Shown here piece by piece: positions 55,035 through 63,786 of a stretch of DNA of 64,000 bases; position 1 is the stretch's first letter, and each line of letters opens with the position of its first letter. Position numbers and translations under genes: made by a program. The notes beneath the pieces were generated by a model that was not told where the DNA came from, ran no database searches, and was given only the letters and a program-made list of their open reading frames with translations. Source of the DNA: CS4-C045 sp963844115 (GTDB lineage: Bacteria; Planctomycetota; Planctomycetia; Pirellulales; UBA7805); NCBI GenBank assembly GCA_963844115.1, contig CAWJNN010000063.1, positions 1 through 64,000 of the forward strand. The letters are read 5' to 3'.

Positions 55035-56312
55035 CTATGCTCCGAAGCGACTGCGGTGGGCCCAGAGGCCCAGGGCGGGTTTGCTGACGTAGTAGATCCG
55101 TTCCCCGTCGGGCAGTTGGTTCCAGCCGTCGTGAAGTTTCGCTGGATCGTAACGTTTTTGCATTTCATCGAGATCGGCGTAGTCGTAGCCCACGCTTTCG
55201 ATTTCTTCGCGCGACAGGCCACCGGGACAATAGGTGACACGGAAGCGGTTTTCTGTCGAACCATGCATTAGGTGCGCCGCCGCGGAGAGATTTTGCTGGA
55301 GTTCGGCGTCTTCTTCGACAAACTGCATGACTTCTGTCGTGGTGCGATAGCCGTATTTGCGTATCAAGCGGTCGATCTCCGGGTCCTCGCCACAAGTCCG
55401 TACACCTTCTGCCAGCACGACTAGTTCTCCTTCATCGGCGATAGCCAATCGCGTGCGGTAGATCGACTTGTTGCCGATCCATGTGCTGTGGAACTCGTCT
55501 GGATCCAGATAGGTGACGATTTTATTCGGCATCTGGTCGAGGATTGCGATGTTCACCTGCCTGGAAAGTTCGGCGGCGCGGTTGAAACACTCGGTATCGT
55601 CGCCGATGAACAGTCCTCGCACGGCCAGCCCGTTGTCATCGGTCATGCCAATAACGGTCAGCACATAGACGATCGGCATCTCAGCACAGAATAACTTTTC
55701 CGCTTGATTCAGGATTCTTCGCACGGGCGTGTCGGTCTTGCCCAGCGTCTGTTCAATTCCGCAGGCGGCGCTAATGAAATGCGAGGTGTTGATGCCCAGC
55801 GGACCGCCGGTTCCGATGAACAGGTTCTTGTTGAAGTTGGCCATGCCGATGACTTCATGGGGAACGACCTGGCCGATCGAGAGGATCAGGTCGTGTCCGC
55901 CCTGGCAGACGAGTTTGTTCATCTGCGCCGTCCATGGTTTATCGAAGACACCTTCGGTCGCCTCGGCGACATCATTGGCCGGGACGTCGCCCAGCGTGAC
56001 AACATCGCTGCGCCAATCGTGCCGGCGGATCAGTGACTGGGGCAGCGAGGGGAACATGCGGTCCAGCTGCCAGGATTTCATCGGGAAATGGGTTCCCAGC
56101 GCTGGTAGCACGTCGACCAGGTTCGAGCCATAGTAATCGTGCGCCAGGCAGGTCAGTTTTCCGGCCTGGCTGGCGGCGCGAGTAAAATCGGGTGGTACGG
56201 CCAGTACTCGCTGGCGCGGGCCCAATTGATCAAAAGAGTTGGTTAGAGCTGCCCGTAGATCGTTGTCGCTGAGCGCGGTGTCCGGCGATCCCTGGGCAAA
56301 ATAAAGTACCAT
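55035..56312 (-). CDS. LarA-like nickel-pincer racemase/epimerase family protein (DUF2088)
   Basis: 425 residues, intact. N-terminal DUF2088 domain with VLAVPPDFTRAASQAGKLTC; the catalytic-His region VVPHEVIGMANFNKNLFIGT; and GGPLGINTSHFISAACGIEQ. LarA enzymes use a nickel-pincer nucleotide to racemise 2-hydroxy acids. This member differs from lactate racemase in the loops, as planctomycete homologues usually do, so the substrate is open. No larB/C/E maturation genes are in the window. Confidence 0.75.
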   Translation of the reverse strand: MVLYFAQGSPDTALSDNDLRAALTNSFDQLGPRQRVLAVPPDFTRAASQAGKLTCLAHDYYGSNLVDVLPALGTHFPMKSWQLDRMFPSLPQSLIRRHDWRSDVVTLGDVPANDVAEATEGVFDKPWTAQMNKLVCQGGHDLILSIGQVVPHEVIGMANFNKNLFIGTGGPLGINTSHFISAACGIEQTLGKTDTPVRRILNQAEKLFCAEMPIVYVLTVIGMTDDNGLAVRGLFIGDDTECFNRAAELSRQVNIAILDQMPNKIVTYLDPDEFHSTWIGNKSIYRTRLAIADEGELVVLAEGVRTCGEDPEIDRLIRKYGYRTTTEVMQFVEEDAELQQNLSAAAHLMHGSTENRFRVTYCPGGLSREEIESVGYDYADLDEMQKRYDPAKLHDGWNQLPDGERIYYVSKPALGLWAHRSRFGA

Positions 56313-56438
56313 GGTGATCCGAATTGTTATCTTCAGACGGGAAGAGTAGTCTGCCTATGGATTATAGCGATTCGTATAACGCTTACCGAGGATGTCAATC
56401 CGTGGCTAAGAACAATGGCGGTGGGGTGATATTAACTG

Positions 56439-56858
56439 ATGATTGACTTGCATGGGGCGGGACCCTGGATTGTACTGGCATCGGGTTTGATGTTTGCCGT
56501 CAGTCTGACGGTGTTGCCGATCGTCATTATTTATCTTCCGCGAGACTACTTTTCCAGTGATACGCCCCGGTTCGCAGCGTTGAACGAAGCGCATCCCGTC
56601 CTGCGGTGGGTCGTCTTGATCGTCAAGAACCTGGGAGGGGTGTTGCTGATTGCCGCTGGTCTGGTGATGCTGGTGACCCCAGGTCAGGGATTGCTGGCTC
56701 TGTTGGTGGGCGTGATGCTGCTGGACGTGCCGGCGAAGCGCAAGTTGGAGCGCAAATTCTTGTACCGCCCTTCGGTATTGCGCGTGATCAATCGGATCCG
56801 AGCCAGGGCAGGTCGGCCACCGCTGGATCATGCCGATCAGGAAGATGCCGAAGGGTGA
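56439..56858 (+). CDS. PGPGW-type small membrane protein
   Basis: 139 residues, intact. Two or three hydrophobic helices (GPWIVLASGLMFAVSLTVLP, VVLIVKNLGGVLLIAAGLVM) and the conserved VTPGQGLLALLVGVMLLDVP followed by KRKLERKFLYRPSVLRVINR. The TPGQG loop and basic end match a family of unknown inner-membrane proteins. The 3' end overlaps the convergent DUF2071 gene by 22 bases. Confidence 0.75.
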   Translation: MIDLHGAGPWIVLASGLMFAVSLTVLPIVIIYLPRDYFSSDTPRFAALNEAHPVLRWVVLIVKNLGGVLLIAAGLVMLVTPGQGLLALLVGVMLLDVPAKRKLERKFLYRPSVLRVINRIRARAGRPPLDHADQEDAEG

Positions 56859-57610
56859 ACGCGCGTCAATTTCCAGGCTTTGGCTTCAAGACGAGCTGCG
56901 TAGTGAAGTCGAGGCGTGACTTTTGGTGGAATGATGTGGAACGGGTGTGTCATCGTGCTGGTCGTAATGCGTGCCTCGGCGCGTTGTAACGGCCAGGGGT
57001 CGTGGTCGATGTCGCCGCGATAGACGTTTCCCTTGCCGTCCGCCGCATAGAGGCAGTAGCGAGAGATCAGCCAGTGGTCCAAGTCGCCGGGTTGAGTTCG
57101 ATAGACGTCGCCAGCAGCCTGGTATTCGGCTGCGAAACGGGCGGGTGCCGCGCGGCGATGCGTACGGCGGCTAGCGAACGTGATTCGGCCGTCGTTGTTT
57201 TTGTATTCGATGACCGCGTTGTAGTACGGCAAGCGAAATGTGCGGCGTGCGATCCAGGCGGCGATGGCCTGGTGTGCATCGAGGCTCAGAAACCAGACGC
57301 CCGGTTTGTCATCGACCGTGACGTACGTGCGGACGTTTAGTTCTGCGAAATTGCAGAGCCAGGGAATATTCGGGCAACCTGCCGGGCAAACTCCTGTCAT
57401 GTAAAAAGGGACGACACCAATCCACGCTTGTCCCTCATACGTATCGACGGCCAAGGGCTTCGGGATGTGCGGGCGCAGAGTTTCTACCGGGACTGGCCAG
57501 TGAATGAACAACAGGTCGTGCCAGATCATGTTGATTGCATGCCGGCCCGGCGGTGGCGGCCAGGGGCGGTGGCTCGATTCCCTAACGGGCTGGGTTGCTG
57601 CGGTGGCCAT
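56837..57610 (-). CDS. DUF2071 (YqjF-like) protein
   Basis: 257 residues, intact. Family features: MIWHDLLFIHWPVPVETLRP, HIPKPLAVDTYEGQAWIGVV, PFYMTGVCPAGCPNIPWLCN, FAELNVRTYVTVDDKPGVWF, LSLDAHQAIAAWIARRTFRL PY-type block, and FHIIPPKVTPRLHYAARLEA near the end. DUF2071 proteins resemble acetoacetate-decarboxylase-fold proteins, but their activity is unknown. Confidence 0.85.
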   Translation of the reverse strand: MATAATQPVRESSHRPWPPPPGRHAINMIWHDLLFIHWPVPVETLRPHIPKPLAVDTYEGQAWIGVVPFYMTGVCPAGCPNIPWLCNFAELNVRTYVTVDDKPGVWFLSLDAHQAIAAWIARRTFRLPYYNAVIEYKNNDGRITFASRRTHRRAAPARFAAEYQAAGDVYRTQPGDLDHWLISRYCLYAADGKGNVYRGDIDHDPWPLQRAEARITTSTMTHPFHIIPPKVTPRLHYAARLEAKAWKLTRVHPSASS

Positions 57611-57629
57611 GCTTGTTTAGCTGGTTAAT

Positions 57630-57766
57630 TAGTTAGAGCGCATTTCAAGACCGTGTGCATGGATGTTTTGAGCCGTAGGCGCTTGCCTCGGGTGCTGCAG
57701 ACTCGGGCGAGAAATGGCCAATACCCGACGCTAGCGCGTTCGGCTCAGGTTTTGAAATGCGATCTA
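57630..57766. mobile_element. MITE-like element with 20-base inverted ends
   Basis: Left end TTAGAGCGCATTTCAAGACC and right end GGTTTTGAAATGCGATCTAG are near-perfect inverted copies. The interior also folds back on itself (TGAGCCGTAGGCGCTTGCCT against ACGCTAGCGCGTTCGGCTCA). No coding capacity. It resembles the non-autonomous repeats scattered in Pirellulales intergenic DNA. Confidence 0.65.
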
Positions 57767-57971
57767 GTTGGTTTCACACAGACCTAACCGCAATGGGTGT
57801 GACGCGCGCAACGAGGGTGCATCGCGTTGGTGCAGAAGCCGCGGAAAGGGTGCTTGCCCGTGCGTAGCCGCTGGATTCGGAAGACCTCAGCTGAAAGCGT
57901 ATCGTTTCTGAATTCTCGCGAAATTCAGCTACGGGGGCTGGGCAGAACGCGGATCCTACGGGAAAACGCGC
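57767..57971. other. Intergenic, no gene seen
   Basis: About 200 bases downstream of rplU. No rpmA (L27) follows rplU here, although the two are usually adjacent in bacteria. Confidence 0.5.
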
Positions 57972-58286
57972 CTACGGGCCGACGATCTTATTGATTTTGA
58001 CCGTCGTATAGAGTTGACGATGGCCCGTCTTGCGTCGCGAATTTTTCCGCTTGCGGAGCTTCTGCACGACCAATTTTGGTCCATGGGTGTATCCCAGCAC
58101 TTCGGCTGTCACGGTTGCGCCGGCCAGGTTTGGCTTGCCAATGTGGACACCATCGTCGCCACTGAGGCATAGCACTTTGTCAAATGTCAGTTTGTCGCCC
58201 TTGTGGACGTCGCGATAGTCGACGTTCAACTGGTCGCCTTCGCTCACTTTGAATTGCTTGCCGCTGTCGTTGATAATCGCGTACAT
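57972..58286 (-). CDS. rplU: Ribosomal protein bL21
   Basis: 104 residues. MYAIINDSGKQFKVSEGDQL, NVDYRDVHKGDKLTFDKVLC, TVTAEVLGYTHGPKLVVQKL and the end RKKNSRRKTGHRQ-type block (RKRKNSRRKTGHRQLYTTVK) define L21. It binds 23S rRNA in the large subunit. Start at 58286 chosen as the conserved MYAII; longer ORF starts upstream lack similarity. In the same direction as rne/rng. L27 does not follow. Confidence 0.95.
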   Translation of the reverse strand: MYAIINDSGKQFKVSEGDQLNVDYRDVHKGDKLTFDKVLCLSGDDGVHIGKPNLAGATVTAEVLGYTHGPKLVVQKLRKRKNSRRKTGHRQLYTTVKINKIVGP

Positions 58287-58486
58287 GATGCACCTGAGTC
58301 TTTTTTCGTAACCGCTATACTTATTTGTCGGCACGCTTGCTGGTGGATGGCTTGCTGGTGTATGGGAACCCATTATTCTAGTACCAGGCACGGACAACGT
58401 CGAGCCCGGCCGTGCTGTTCGTCGTTCCGCCTTTAGCGGCCCTCGCGGACGCAAGCGCCGCCTAAAAAGGCGGAACTACGGACGCA

Positions 58487-60148
58487 TTATTCGAACGCGA
58501 ATGGGACCTCGCGCGACTGGCTGTCCAGGCACCTGATTTCGATCTTCTCGGGGGCGCTGGTCTCACGACCAAAGATTTCGACCGAGACTTTCGACTCTTC
58601 TTCCAGCCGCGATACTTCACGGCGTTTTCGGTTATTCAAATAGCTTGCTACGTCGTCGGCGACCGTCACGTGGATTTGCGCGACCTCGTCCATCTGGGCC
58701 GCCAGCAGCAGCAACCGCACGACTTCCAGCGACAGGCTTTCCGGTGTTTTCACGACACCGGTACCAGTACAGCTGGGGCACTCGCGATAAACGCTGCGCT
58801 TCAGGCTGGGTCGAATCCGCTGCCGTGTCATCTCGATCAGGCCAAACGGGCTGGTACGCAAAATCTTGGTTCGCGCTCGGTCTCGTTTCACGGCGTCGCG
58901 CAACGATCGTTCGACACCACGTCGATGACGTTCCATCCGCATATCGATGAAGTCGTTGACGACCACGCCGCCCAAGTCGCGCAGACGCAGTTGGCGCGCT
59001 ATTTCTTTGGCCGCTATCTTGTTGATCTGGAAAGCGGATTCTTCCGCGCCGCCATCGGCGCGGAACGTACCGCTATTGACATCGATCGCGACCAGCGCTT
59101 CGGTCTGGTCGATGACGATCGAACCACCGCGCTGCAGAGGTACCTCGCGCTGCTGGATCTTGTGGATTTCTTCTTCCAGTTTGTATTTGTGGAACAGCGG
59201 TTCCTTGCCGGAGTAATGCTGCAGGCGATTGACGTACCGCGGCATCACCATTTGCAGAAACTCCTTGGCACGTTCGTAGGCATCTTCTTTATCGACCCAG
59301 ATCACATCGAGTTCGCTGGTGAAGATATCGCGAATCGTGCGAATAATCATGTCGCTCTCTTCATAGATGTCCGTCGGCGCGACGGCTTTCTTCATCCGCC
59401 GCACGATGACCTTCCATAACCTCAACAGGTAGGCCATATCGCGAGAGAGTTCTCGTTTTGTACGTCCGGTACCGGCGGTGCGGATAATGAAGCCGAGTCC
59501 CTTGGGCGGATTGAGATCCAGCAGGATGTCCCGCAAGCGGCGGCGATCGTCTTCGTCTTCGATTTTTCGAGACACGCCAACTCGACCCAGCGCAGGCATC
59601 AGCACCAGGTAGCGTCCCGGAATACTGATGTAAGTCGACAGCGTCGGGCCTTTGTTACCGATCCCTTCCTTGATGACCTGGACCACAACTTCGTCGCCCC
59701 GCTGGAGAATATCCTGGATGGGTGGTTTTATTCGTGGGCGTCCACCGGTGCGCGGTCGACGACCACGTTGTGGACGCCGCGAATCCTTGCGACCTTCTTC
59801 GTCCTTGTCTCCTCCGCCGTCGCGACCACCGTTGTCGTCATTGTCGCGTTGGTTCGGCGGCCGACCGGAGCCACCGTCGGCATAGGCAGCCGGGTCCAAT
59901 CCGCCCTGACGATAATATTGGGGTTCCAGGTCGCTGATGTGCAGGAAGCCGTTGCGGCCCACTCCAAAATCGACAAATGCGGCCTGGATACTCGGTTCAA
60001 GATTGACAACAACGCCCTTGTAAACGTTGCCCACGTAGTTGTCCTGGCTGGTTCGCTCGACGTACAGCTCTTCGAGTGTCCCGTCTTCGACGATCGCAAT
60101 CCGGCATTCTTCCGGTTGCGACACATTGATTAACATTTCGCTTTTCAT
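58487..60148 (-). CDS. rng: Ribonuclease E/G family protein
   Basis: 553 residues, intact. Starts MKSEMLINVSQPEECRIAIV; S1-like domain (YVGNVYKGVVVNLEPSIQAA, FVDFGVGRNGFLHISDLE) interrupted by a low-complexity acidic/basic insert (KDEEGRKDSRRPQRGRRPRT). The catalytic core follows: GGSIVIDQTEALVAIDVNSG with the metal-binding Asp residues, DLGGVVVNDFIDMRMERHRR, LIEMTRQRIRPSLKRSV and the Zn-link CPSCTGTG. It makes the first cuts in mRNA decay and rRNA processing. Its start overlaps the stop of the TIGR03936 gene. Confidence 0.9.
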   Translation of the reverse strand: MKSEMLINVSQPEECRIAIVEDGTLEELYVERTSQDNYVGNVYKGVVVNLEPSIQAAFVDFGVGRNGFLHISDLEPQYYRQGGLDPAAYADGGSGRPPNQRDNDDNGGRDGGGDKDEEGRKDSRRPQRGRRPRTGGRPRIKPPIQDILQRGDEVVVQVIKEGIGNKGPTLSTYISIPGRYLVLMPALGRVGVSRKIEDEDDRRRLRDILLDLNPPKGLGFIIRTAGTGRTKRELSRDMAYLLRLWKVIVRRMKKAVAPTDIYEESDMIIRTIRDIFTSELDVIWVDKEDAYERAKEFLQMVMPRYVNRLQHYSGKEPLFHKYKLEEEIHKIQQREVPLQRGGSIVIDQTEALVAIDVNSGTFRADGGAEESAFQINKIAAKEIARQLRLRDLGGVVVNDFIDMRMERHRRGVERSLRDAVKRDRARTKILRTSPFGLIEMTRQRIRPSLKRSVYRECPSCTGTGVVKTPESLSLEVVRLLLLAAQMDEVAQIHVTVADDVASYLNNRKRREVSRLEEESKVSVEIFGRETSAPEKIEIRCLDSQSREVPFAFE

Positions 60149-60786
60149 TGTGCTTTCGATTCTTCTATTTGGACGACGGTGCGTGTTAGTTGATGGCCTT
60201 CGTCTTCCAGGCCTGCCAGCCCGATCGCCGCGATTACCTCGCGCGGGCGAGCTGGCGATTCTTGCGATACCGCCAACTGCATACGGACTCGGTCGCCATT
60301 CAGTTTCAATTGTTGTACGCCCTGGCGTACTTCAACGGACTTTTCGTCGTGGGGCCGCGTCACCCAATGGGAGTCTTCGGCCAACAGGCGTTCGATCGAG
60401 GCCGCAATTTCTTCGCGGCGGTCGGCAGGTACCGGGAATTCGTAGGTCACACTGACCACTCGTCCTTTTGGTGAATTTGCGGCCAAAGCTTCGACCTTCG
60501 TGAACTCCAGGCCTTCAACGGTATGTTGTTGCAGGCGCTGCAGGAGTTCGCTGGCGTCGAGATCTTCGACCAGTTCCAATTCCATAACTTCGTTCAGCGC
60601 TTCGACGCCGACGGACAGCGCCGAAGGGAAGCTCATCCGCGGCCGCGGATGAAAACCTTCGGACATGGCCAACTGCAAGACTGCTCGGCGAAACAATCGT
60701 TCCAGCGTGCGCAGCAAATCCCGATGGCTGATCCAGCGTAGATCGCCTTGCTTGCGGAAACGAATTCTGAAGCGGTGTCGAGACAT
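60145..60786 (-). CDS. TIGR03936 family radical-SAM-associated protein (DUF2344)
   Basis: 213 residues, intact. HRFRIRFRKQGDLRWISHRD, LLRTLERLFRRAVLQLAMSE, GFHPRPRMSFPSALSVGVEA and LNEVMELELVEDLDASELLQ match the family. In many genomes this domain is fused to or follows a B12-binding radical SAM protein; in planctomycetes it is separate and lies before the RNase E/G gene, as here. Probable RNA- or ribosome-linked role; no activity is known. Confidence 0.85.
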   Translation of the reverse strand: MSRHRFRIRFRKQGDLRWISHRDLLRTLERLFRRAVLQLAMSEGFHPRPRMSFPSALSVGVEALNEVMELELVEDLDASELLQRLQQHTVEGLEFTKVEALAANSPKGRVVSVTYEFPVPADRREEIAASIERLLAEDSHWVTRPHDEKSVEVRQGVQQLKLNGDRVRMQLAVSQESPARPREVIAAIGLAGLEDEGHQLTRTVVQIEESKAQ

Positions 60787-60859
60787 TAGGGTTCGGGGTT
60801 CGGGTTACGGGTTACGCGATTCGGGTTGAAAACGAGACGAATTGTCGGAATTATCTTTC

Positions 60860-60944
<85 letters not shown>

Positions 60945-60953
60945 ATTTTTCTT

Positions 60954-62696
60954 TTACGCTACCAGTTCGGGTGCACGGTGTTTCAATTGTTCTCTAAGGT
61001 AATTCTTGATCGCGGCTGGGTCGTCCATTTGCATGACGCGTCGTGAAATGCGTTCGCATTCCTTGATTTTTACGGCACGGATGACGCGTTTGATTTCCAA
61101 GAGGGCTGCGGGTGGTACGCTGAACTGTCGCAGGCCGAGGCCCAGCAGCAGCATCACATACTGCGAGTTGCCGCTCATCTGCCCACACAAATTTACCGGT
61201 GTTGCCGCTCGATCGGCCGACCGGATCGTAGTGCGAATCTGTCGCAGGACGGCCGGGTTGGCGGCAGTGTACAGATCGGCGACATCTTTGTTGCCACGGT
61301 CAACTGCCAGGGTGTACTGAATCAGGTCGTTGGTTCCGATACTTATAAAATCGACTTCGGGAACAAAGCGATCGATCAGCATGACGGCGGCAGGAACTTC
61401 GACCATCATCCCGATCTTGATTTCGCGATTGAATGGAATTTTTGTCTCTTCCAGGTCTTCCATCACATCGGACAGCAACATCTTGGCTTGCCGCAGTTCC
61501 TGCAGGTTCGTGATCATCGGGAACATGACTTGGATCTGCCCGTGAGCGCTCGCGCGCATGATGGCGCGCAGTTGTGTCCGGAACAAGGGAACATTGCGCA
61601 ATGACAGGCGGATACTACGGAGGCCCAGAACCGGGTTGCGTTCGTCTTCGGGGCTGGGCAGGTTCCGCATCTTGTCGGCGCCCAGATCAAGCGTGCGAAT
61701 ACAGACTGGTTTGTCCTTTATCGCTTCCAGCACGTGCAGGTAGGCGTTGTAGTGTGTCTCTTCAGTCGGCTCCGTGTCGGCGTTCAGGTACAGGAACTCG
61801 GTGCGGTACAAGCCGATTCCATCGGCCGAGTTCTGGTTGCACAGCTGGACTTCGTGCGGGAATTCGATGTTGCCCAGCAGTTGAATTCGGACGCCATCGT
61901 CGGTGATGGCAGGTTGATCGGCCAGGCTCTCCAGGCGCGCGGCCAGGGTGCGGTGTTCTTCCGCTTCATGTTGATAACGGGCAATCGTCTCTTCGTCGGG
62001 CTGCAGAATTACCAGTCCGTTATCGCCATCGATGATGACGTGATCACCACCGGAAACGTCGGTCAGGAAGGGACCGGTGGCGACGACGGCGGGCAACTGC
62101 ATGGCTTCGGCGACGATGGCCGTGTGGCTACCAGGTCCGCCAGTTTCGGTGACGAACCCAAGTGAAAATTTTGGGTCGAGGTTGGCGGTTTCGCTGGGCG
62201 TGAGATTATGTGCCAGGATAACGACCGGCGAGGTCAGCTGACCGAGTTCTTCGCGACGACGACCCAACAGATGGCGGAGCAAGCGTTTTTCGATATCAAC
62301 GATATCGGAGGCCCGTTCCGCCATGAAGGCATTGTCCAGCGTCTGGAAAACCTTGACATACCGTCGCATGGTGCGGCTGACGGCGTACTCAGGCGAATAA
62401 TGTTGCTGGATGATCAGCTCTTCTATTTCCCCTTGCAGCTTGGGGTCCTTCAGCATCTCGAGATGCGCACTGAAGATCGCCCCGTAATGTTCGCCCAGCT
62501 GCTTGGTCACCGCATCACGATTGGCGGCGATTTCTTTACTGGCGGCCTGAAGAGCGGCGCGAAGGCGATCGAGTTCGTGTGCGACTGCATCACGAGTAAC
62601 GAAGCGTTCCGGGATACGGAACCCCTCGTAATCCACAACCAGCGCTTCGCCCATGGCCACGCCAGGGGAAACGGCGATACCTTGTAATATCTGCAT
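60954..62696 (-). CDS. ptsI: PTS enzyme I (phosphoenolpyruvate-protein phosphotransferase)
   Basis: 580 residues, intact, normal length. N-terminal MQILQGIAVSPGVAMGEALV; active-site His in FVTETGGPGSHTAIVAEAMQ; PEP-binding GIGLYRTEFLYL, EIKIGMMVEVPAAVMLIDRF, FISIGTNDLIQYTLAVDRGN; and the C-terminal Cys site VNLCGQMSGNSQYVMLLLGL. It passes phosphate from PEP to HPr. The lack of any sugar-specific EIIB/C gene nearby suggests a regulatory PTS. Confidence 0.95.
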   Translation of the reverse strand: MQILQGIAVSPGVAMGEALVVDYEGFRIPERFVTRDAVAHELDRLRAALQAASKEIAANRDAVTKQLGEHYGAIFSAHLEMLKDPKLQGEIEELIIQQHYSPEYAVSRTMRRYVKVFQTLDNAFMAERASDIVDIEKRLLRHLLGRRREELGQLTSPVVILAHNLTPSETANLDPKFSLGFVTETGGPGSHTAIVAEAMQLPAVVATGPFLTDVSGGDHVIIDGDNGLVILQPDEETIARYQHEAEEHRTLAARLESLADQPAITDDGVRIQLLGNIEFPHEVQLCNQNSADGIGLYRTEFLYLNADTEPTEETHYNAYLHVLEAIKDKPVCIRTLDLGADKMRNLPSPEDERNPVLGLRSIRLSLRNVPLFRTQLRAIMRASAHGQIQVMFPMITNLQELRQAKMLLSDVMEDLEETKIPFNREIKIGMMVEVPAAVMLIDRFVPEVDFISIGTNDLIQYTLAVDRGNKDVADLYTAANPAVLRQIRTTIRSADRAATPVNLCGQMSGNSQYVMLLLGLGLRQFSVPPAALLEIKRVIRAVKIKECERISRRVMQMDDPAAIKNYLREQLKHRAPELVA

Positions 62697-62886
62697 CTAA
62701 TGCTGTCGAGCGACAGCGGACGCGGACAGTGCCTTGACCGCAGGCGGGTGGCTCGTGAGCCCCGCCGCTACCACGGTCGGCATGCCGCGCAGAATCCTGT
62801 GCAAAGCTTTACGTCAGTCGACGGGTCGCGCGGAGTTCGTATCTTCCTGCTGGCGCACTCGTCGCAGACCACGTTCGGGTAACCAC

Positions 62887-63182
62887 TCATTGATCGGTGT
62901 TCGATTCGTCGACGGATTCTTTTTCAATGCATTCCGCCAACGCGTTGAGGGCTGCTTCGGCATCAGGACCGCTGGCCTCGATTTCCAATTCCATACCTTG
63001 TGCGGCACCCAGCGTGCAGAGGTCGATCAGACTCTTGCCGTCTGCCGCAGCTTCTCGCCACATAGAACCTCAATCTGTGATTCAAACTGGCCGGCCAGGC
63101 GTACAAACAATTCGCCGGGGCGCAGGTGCAATCCTTGCGGATTCACGATCGTCACGCGGCGTCTGACCGTTGTGTTGCTCAT
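62887..63182 (-). CDS. ptsH: HPr phosphocarrier protein (one frameshift)
   Basis: About 98 codons. RRRVTIVNPQGLHLRPGELF holds the phosphoryl-accepting His in the GLHLRP motif. After a one-base shift near 63060 it continues WREAAADGKSLIDLCTLGAA, QGMELEIEASGPDAEAALNA, ending ALAECIEKESVDESNTDQ. The regulatory Ser of Gram-positive HPr lies in the DGKSLID motif here. Carries phosphate from enzyme I to the PtsN protein encoded upstream. The shift is probably a sequence error. Confidence 0.85.
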
Positions 63183-63234
63183 CACGCGGTACCGACCAGC
63201 TTACAATGTTTCTTGCGTTGTTGCGTATCACGAT

Positions 63235-63282
63235 GAAAATGATCTAGAAAATGATCTAGAAAATGATCTAGAAAATGATCTA
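63235..63282. repeat. Four perfect copies of a 12-base tandem repeat
   Basis: GAAAATGATCTA four times, in the spacer between ptsN and ptsH and touching the ptsN stop. In-phase copy number could vary and alter spacing between the two genes. Confidence 0.85.
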
Positions 63283-63756
63283 CGAACCAAACTGGTTGTT
63301 GTCCGCCTCATCCAGCAGGAGCGTAATATCTCCCGCTGTCTTGGCCTGTTTCAAAAATCGACAAAAAGTGTCGTCGCGCAACTGGCGAGAGATATTCTCC
63401 AGCGCGCGAAGATGATCTCCGGGTCGATCAGGTGGCGAGATCAGTAAAAAGAAGAGTTCGACCTTTTCGCCATCGAGGCTCTTGAAGTCTAACCCTTCGT
63501 GACTGACTCCCACGGTTCCCACTAAACGGCTGACACTGGGATGCTTGGTGTGCGGAACGGCCACACCGCGGCCGATTCCCGTACTGCCCAATTCTTCCCG
63601 TTTCATGATAGCCTTGACGATGCTATCTATCTCTTCTTCGGCAACCTCGCCGGCCTCCGCGAGGGCGCCGGCGATTTCTCGTATAACTTCTTCTTTGTCC
63701 TGTGCAGCTAATTCCGGGCGCACCGCCTCTCTGCACACAAAGTCAGCAAACTTCAT
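63280..63756 (-). CDS. ptsN: PTS EIIA domain protein (PtsN/fructose type)
   Basis: 158 residues, intact. EIIA(Ntr) features: DKEEVIREIAGALAEAGEVA, MKREELGSTGIGRGVAVPHT with the active His in VPHTKH, FFLLISPPDRPGDHLRALEN and ISRQLRDDTFCRFL. It receives phosphate from HPr and acts as a regulator of nitrogen, potassium or stress responses, not as a sugar carrier. It lies between hpf and ptsH, the common regulatory-PTS order. Confidence 0.9.
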   Translation of the reverse strand: MKFADFVCREAVRPELAAQDKEEVIREIAGALAEAGEVAEEEIDSIVKAIMKREELGSTGIGRGVAVPHTKHPSVSRLVGTVGVSHEGLDFKSLDGEKVELFFLLISPPDRPGDHLRALENISRQLRDDTFCRFLKQAKTAGDITLLLDEADNNQFGS

Positions 63757-63786
63757 CCGGTTCGTTCCTTTACATCGCCGATCGAC

